DNA of 9,953 nucleotides, from contig JAFYMA010000082.1 of assembly GCA_017556845.1 (NCBI GenBank), positions 1 through 9,953 on the forward strand, given 5' to 3'. The position numbers were made by a program, and so were the translations under genes. Of the stretch, positions 7,248 through 9,953 are shown piece after piece (position 1 is the stretch's first letter; each line of letters starts with the position of its first letter). The notes below the pieces were generated by a model that was not told the DNA's origin, did not search any database, and was given only the letters and a program-made list of their open reading frames with translations. Source of the DNA: Clostridia bacterium (GTDB lineage Bacteria > Bacillota > Clostridia > Oscillospirales > CAG-272).

Positions 7248-8726
7248 TCAGATAAGCTTCTTGAATCTTTCGTAAGCTTCATCGAAGATAGCAACGGATT
7301 CCGCATTGGGCTCGTAATGCTTTATTTCAAAGCTGTTACGGATAACGTGGCGAGCCTCGCTCATATCCTTGATAGCGCCTGCCGCAATAGCCTGAACGGT
7401 AATGTTGCCGATAGCAGTTGCTTCAACGGGACCTGCGTATACAGGACGGTTGCACGCATCTGCACAGAATTGGCAAAGAGGACCTTCCTTCGTACCGCCG
7501 CCGACAATATTGATAAAGGGAGTCTTTTTGCCCTTCATATCGTCGATAGCTTCAACTGCCCATCTGTAACGCAGAGCAAGTGAATCGAATATAGTACGGA
7601 TGATCTCGCCAACCGTTTCGGGAACGGGCTGGTTCGTTCTTGCGCAGTATTCCTGAATTCTCTTGGGAATATTACCGGGTGCTACGAAGTCAGGAGCGTC
7701 GGGGTTGATAAGGCTGCGGCAAGGTGTTGAAGCAAGCGCCATATTTGAAAGCTCGTCAAACGTGTACTTCTTGCCCTCTCTTATCCACTGACGGCGGGAC
7801 TCCTGCTCTATCCAAAGACCCATAATGTTCTTCAGGAAGCGTATCGTTCTGCCGTAGCCGCCCTCGTTTGTAAAATCGTATGCAAACGATGCATCGGAAA
7901 CGATAGGCTCTTTTATTTCCGTACCCATAAGCGACCACGTTCCGCTTGAGATATAAACGAAATCCTCACCCTTTGCAGGCACTGCAACGACTGCACTTGC
8001 CGTATCGTGAGCAGCTACGTTTATTACGTTTGCGTTTATGTCGCCAAGCTCTGCCTTAAGCTCGGGGAGCAAGGGACCTACTACCGCACCGGGCATCTTT
8101 ATGTCTGTGAAAAGATGTGCGGGGATATTGAATTTATCAAACAGTGTCTTTGACCAGTCGCGCGTTCTTGCATCAAGCAGCTGTCCTGTCGATGCTATCG
8201 TATATTCCGTCTGCTTAACGCCCGTGAGGAAATAGTTCAACAAATCGGGGATAAACAACAGCTTATCTGCCGCAGCAAGAAGCTCGGGGTTATCACGCAT
8301 TTCAACGTAGAGCTGGAAAAGCGTGTTGAAATTCATAAACTGAATACCGGTAATATCGTAAATATCCTTCTTTGAGAATATCTTGAAGGCTTCCTCCTGA
8401 GCGCCGATCGTGCGGTCGTCACGATAGTGCACGGGGTTTGTGAGAAGCTTACCGTGCTTATCGAGCAAGCCGTAGTCAACGCCCCATGTGTCGATGCCTA
8501 TGCTGGCTATATCCTTATCCTCTGAAAGAGCGCACTTATTTATCGCCTGCTTTATTTCGTGGAATATACGAAGTATATCCCAGTTAAATGAGCCTGCTAT
8601 CGTTACGGGCTCGCTTGCAAAGCGGTGGTTTTCCTCAAGAGTGAGCTTTTCACCGTCAAATTTGCCGATAATGCCTCTGCCGCTTGATGCGCCAAGGTCG
8701 ATCGCCAGCATTTTCAAATCTGCCAT
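7248..8726 (-). CDS. rhaB: Rhamnulokinase
   Basis: This 492-residue FGGY-family sugar kinase phosphorylates L-rhamnulose to L-rhamnulose-1-phosphate with ATP. The N-terminal phosphate loop is AIDLGASSGRG (8-18), followed by GIDTWGVDYGLLD (77-89). HDTASAV (240-246) carries the presumed catalytic base D241, and SSGTWSLMGTE (260-270) and VGGGTKEG (408-415) form the second-domain nucleotide-binding segments. Length and motif order are standard for RhaB rather than for xylulose or glycerol kinase. The ATG at 8726 gives the expected N-terminus directly before the DLG motif, with a modest purine-rich ribosome site (GGAAACGAAA) upstream. The leader of about 100 bases contains an inverted repeat and a possible promoter. 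No rhamnulose-1-phosphate aldolase follows. Confidence 0.97.
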   Translation of the reverse strand: MADLKMLAIDLGASSGRGIIGKFDGEKLTLEENHRFASEPVTIAGSFNWDILRIFHEIKQAINKCALSEDKDIASIGIDTWGVDYGLLDKHGKLLTNPVHYRDDRTIGAQEEAFKIFSKKDIYDITGIQFMNFNTLFQLYVEMRDNPELLAAADKLLFIPDLLNYFLTGVKQTEYTIASTGQLLDARTRDWSKTLFDKFNIPAHLFTDIKMPGAVVGPLLPELKAELGDINANVINVAAHDTASAVVAVPAKGEDFVYISSGTWSLMGTEIKEPIVSDASFAYDFTNEGGYGRTIRFLKNIMGLWIEQESRRQWIREGKKYTFDELSNMALASTPCRSLINPDAPDFVAPGNIPKRIQEYCARTNQPVPETVGEIIRTIFDSLALRYRWAVEAIDDMKGKKTPFINIVGGGTKEGPLCQFCADACNRPVYAGPVEATAIGNITVQAIAAGAIKDMSEARHVIRNSFEIKHYEPNAESVAIFDEAYERFKKLI

Positions 8727-8760
8727 TTTCGTTTCCGTTTCTCCGACTCATAATATTTTG

Positions 8761-8795
8761 TACCGTCTTTCTCCCACTGTCGGTATGGGTACGGT
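8761..8795 (-). other. rhaB leader segment with competing inverted repeats
   Basis: Bases 8762-8766 can pair with 8791-8795 (ACCGT/ACGGT) around an inner CCCA/TGGG pair (8773-8776 with 8786-8789). The same left arm can instead pair as TACCG/CGGTA (8761-8765 with 8781-8785), or as GTACC/GGTAC (8760-8764 with 8788-8792). These are mutually exclusive folds. Whether they form in RNA, or simply reflect a GGTA-rich stretch, cannot be decided by eye. Confidence 0.3.
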
Positions 8796-8824
8796 GTATA
8801 CTCGGCATGTTGCGTTTTTCGCAA
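8795..8824 (-). promoter_or_regulatory. Possible sigma-A promoter for rhaBA
   Basis: The minus strand shows TTGCGA (8819-8824), an 18-base spacer and TATACA (8795-8800), each four of six to consensus. It would place the start of transcription near 8788, about 60 bases before rhaB. Its -35 and spacer lie inside the inverted repeat at 8804-8829, as expected for a repressed catabolic promoter. A weaker alternative is TATTAT nearer the gene, without a -35. Confidence 0.35.
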
Positions 8825-8829
8825 ATGCC
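8804..8829 (-). promoter_or_regulatory. Inverted repeat directly after the acidic-protein gene: operator or 3' hairpin
   Basis: GGCAT+TTGCG (8825-8829, 8820-8824) pairs with CGCAA+ATGCC (8810-8814, 8804-8808), giving ten base pairs around an AAAAA loop with one unpaired base at 8809. It begins at the base next to the TAA stop (8830-8832). There is no U-tract, so it is not a standard intrinsic terminator. It could be a 3' hairpin of the upstream mRNA or a DNA operator for a rhamnose regulator. Confidence 0.5.
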
Positions 8830-9240
8830 TTAAAAATCACGCCACTCGTCTGCCACGTTTTCCGTAGCACCCGAAAATCCTGCATCAAGTGCAGCCTCGT
8901 GTATTAATTGACAGATCTCCTCTGCCTGCGTTGAGTCTATCAACTCATAATCGCATTTTTCATTGAGCTTGTTAAGCTTCTTGACTGTCTTTTCAACGCT
9001 CTTGAGTATCGCCTCATCCGTAGCATCTGCAAACATACCGTCAAGCTCGTCAACATAGCTTTCAAGAATACTGCCGCACTTTTGAACATCAGAATATTCG
9101 CAGCACGTATCGTCAATAAGATCGTCATCCTCGTTGTAAATGTCATCGAACATATAACCGTCGTCCTCTGACACACCGAGATACTCAGCCATCGCAGAAA
9201 CGATCTCGTCGATCCTGCGATAATATTTTCCAAATGACAT
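8830..9240 (-). CDS. Acidic 136-residue protein of unknown function
   Basis: I do not recognise the family. The product is soluble-looking, with no signal peptide or membrane segment. It is strongly acidic: 36 Asp/Glu against 11 Lys/Arg, with 11 acidic residues in positions 25-44. It has five Cys (46, 47, 55, 96, 110), including a CC pair. Residues 56-96 and 104-120 look helical (SILESYVDEL, KSVEKTVKKL, AEEICQLIHEAALDAG). It ends in DEWRDF, reminiscent of short Trp-Arg tails in small uncharacterised proteins, but this is only an impression. ATG 9240 has a poor ribosome site (GGA 12 bases upstream). The internal Met 17 has none, and codon-level regularity supports the full frame. It sits between mutS2 and rhaB with gaps of 199 and 103 bases, so it may be transcribed alone. 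Confidence 0.7.
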   Translation of the reverse strand: MSFGKYYRRIDEIVSAMAEYLGVSEDDGYMFDDIYNEDDDLIDDTCCEYSDVQKCGSILESYVDELDGMFADATDEAILKSVEKTVKKLNKLNEKCDYELIDSTQAEEICQLIHEAALDAGFSGATENVADEWRDF

Positions 9241-9339
9241 ACTAAATAAAGTTCCGTTTCCCGGCCACGCCGCCGTTATGGTTATTAAATTTTAAGCACA
9301 GTGAAGTGTTTAATCAATGATGCGTAGTTATACGGTTAA

Positions 9340-9345
9340 ATTATA
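9340..9345 (-). promoter_or_regulatory. Candidate -10 element for the acidic-protein gene
   Basis: The minus strand reads TATAAT exactly, in an AT-rich context preceded by TTTGA. The position 17 bases upstream (TTTTAT) is a poor -35. If used, transcription would start near 9333 and leave a leader of about 90 bases before ATG 9240. Confidence 0.35.
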
Positions 9346-9384
9346 TCAAATATATATTAAAAATAAAAGAGGTAAATCAAAAGT

Positions 9385-9439
9385 TGAGGACAAAAAATAA
9401 CATAAATTTCATCCTCATTTTTTGTGCATATTGCACAAA
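9385..9439 (-). terminator. Possible weak terminator or 3' hairpins after mutS2
   Basis: Directly after the mutS2 TAG the minus strand folds as TTTGTGCA-ATA-TGCACAAA (9421-9439, eight base pairs), followed by A residues rather than U. Further on, ACAAAAAAT/ATTTTTTGT (9417-9425 with 9390-9398) or TGAGGA/TCCTCA (9412-9417 with 9385-9390) can pair, the latter followed by ACTTTT. None has the classic GC-stem plus U-tract form. Confidence 0.35.
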
Positions 9440-9953
9440 CTAATTAAATTCAACTACGGTAACGCCGCTGTCGCCCTCGCCGTAAACTCCCGATCGAAAG
9501 CTTTTAACTCTCTTATCCGCCTTCAATTCTCGGCTTATCGCCGCGCGCAAGGCTCCCGTTCCCTTGCCGTGAATGACGGTGACCGTAGAAAATCCTGCGA
9601 GCATCGCCTCATCGAAATATTTATCAATAGCAAACCACGCATCGTCGCCCGTATATCCTCTTACGTCTATTTCAGGCTTTATGCTTTGGCGTACGACACT
9701 GCTGTATTCAGAAGGCTTATAGCTTTTCGCTCCGCTTTTCACGGTCACTCCGGGGGTATCAAGCAGTCGAAGCACCTTTACGTTTACCCTCGTGGTAAGC
9801 GCGCCGACTGCAACTGACAGATTACCGTTTTTATCGGGCAGAGTTTTCACAGTACCCTCACTTCCGAGTGATGTTACCTTCACTTTATCGCCTATCTTCA
9901 ACGGGCGGGGCAGAACGTAATCCTCGTTCGACTCCTGCTCCGTTATCGGATCG
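9440..9953 (-). CDS. mutS2: MutS2, C-terminal part (KOW-like segment and Smr domain); 5' end cut by window edge
   Basis: The last 170 codons of a gene that enters from the right edge; full MutS2 is usually near 780-790 residues. Within this fragment a KOW-like segment (LKIGDKVKV...EGTV, about 18-64) follows the VLPRPL linker. The Smr domain begins at IDVRG (95-99), has the HGKGTG motif (128-133) and ends GEGDSGVTVVEF. Asp and Arg of the LDxR motif and the HGxG motif are kept, so nuclease or RNA-binding function is plausible. MutS2 is a ribosome-associated ATPase: in Bacillus it acts on collided ribosomes, and in other species it suppresses recombination. The ATPase core lies outside the window. 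The frame is open through the edge, so the TTG at 9901 is not the true start. Confidence 0.95.
   Translation of the reverse strand, partial: DPITEQESNEDYVLPRPLKIGDKVKVTSLGSEGTVKTLPDKNGNLSVAVGALTTRVNVKVLRLLDTPGVTVKSGAKSYKPSEYSSVVRQSIKPEIDVRGYTGDDAWFAIDKYFDEAMLAGFSTVTVIHGKGTGALRAAISRELKADKRVKSFRSGVYGEGDSGVTVVEFN

Larger units (their letters stand above)
9241..9439 (-). other. AT-rich intergenic gap between mutS2 and the acidic-protein gene
   Basis: This gap of about 200 bases has no convincing reading frame. It holds the hairpin after mutS2, a TATAAT-like element and a more GC-rich patch (about 9253-9280) of unclear role just upstream of the acidic-protein gene. I see no tRNA, known riboswitch or mobile-element end. 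Confidence 0.6.

Noticed and set aside
6725..7255. 176-codon plus-strand open frame
   Set aside because: It is antisense to rhaA, and the minus-strand protein keeps every metal-site residue.
8488..8907. 139-codon plus-strand open frame spanning rhaB 5' end and its leader
   Set aside because: It overlaps rhaB and the acidic-protein gene on the other strand and has no family features.
8940..9233. 97-codon minus-strand frame inside the acidic-protein gene
   Set aside because: It is a shifted frame of the acidic-protein gene, rich in Arg/Ser/Thr as expected of a frame shadow, with no separate ribosome site.
9292..9313. Hairpin AAACAC/GTGCTT in the mutS2-acidic gap
   Set aside because: The stem has a mismatch and only six pairs, so chance is enough.
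9422..9817. 131-codon plus-strand open frame
   Set aside because: It is antisense to the mutS2 Smr domain, which is unmistakable on the minus strand.

Overview
The window looks like a chromosomal segment of an anaerobic low-GC Gram-positive bacterium, most likely a gut Clostridia (Lachnospiraceae/Oscillospirales-type). This is inferred from a MutS2-type Smr protein, a clostridial-style long PRPP synthetase, three Gram-positive-style lipoproteins and purine-rich Shine-Dalgarno sites. No phage, IS, CRISPR, tRNA or rRNA sequence is visible. All nine genes are on the minus strand, so transcription runs from high to low coordinates. The genes at both window edges are cut.

Region A (9953 to 8830): the 3' end of mutS2 (KOW-like segment plus Smr domain), a 198-base AT-rich gap holding a possible promoter, and a gene for an unrecognised, very acidic 136-residue protein. 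Region B (8829 to 5872): a leader with an inverted repeat and a possible promoter, then rhaB (rhamnulokinase) and rhaA (L-rhamnose isomerase), then a strong intrinsic terminator. These two enzymes take L-rhamnose to L-rhamnulose-1-phosphate. The aldolase, transporter and regulator are not in the window.

Region C (5871 to 1): a compact five-gene run with gaps of 7, 13, 11 and 19 bases. It holds three consecutive CapA/PGA_cap-family lipoproteins, then a stand-alone GlmS-isomerase-like SIS protein, then a clostridial-type ribose-phosphate pyrophosphokinase that runs off the left edge. The CapA paralogues keep the metallophosphatase-type motifs and sit on repetitive Q/T/D/E-rich tethers behind a lipobox cysteine. 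They would be anchored on the outer face of the membrane, while the last two enzymes act on sugar phosphates in the cytoplasm.

The main point of interest is region C: a triplicated surface hydrolase-like lipoprotein co-transcribed with aminosugar-phosphate and PRPP enzymes, just behind a rhamnose catabolic pair, with almost no room for its own promoter downstream of the rhaA terminator. The individual families are known. The combination and its function are not something I recognise, and no previously undescribed system is proven here.
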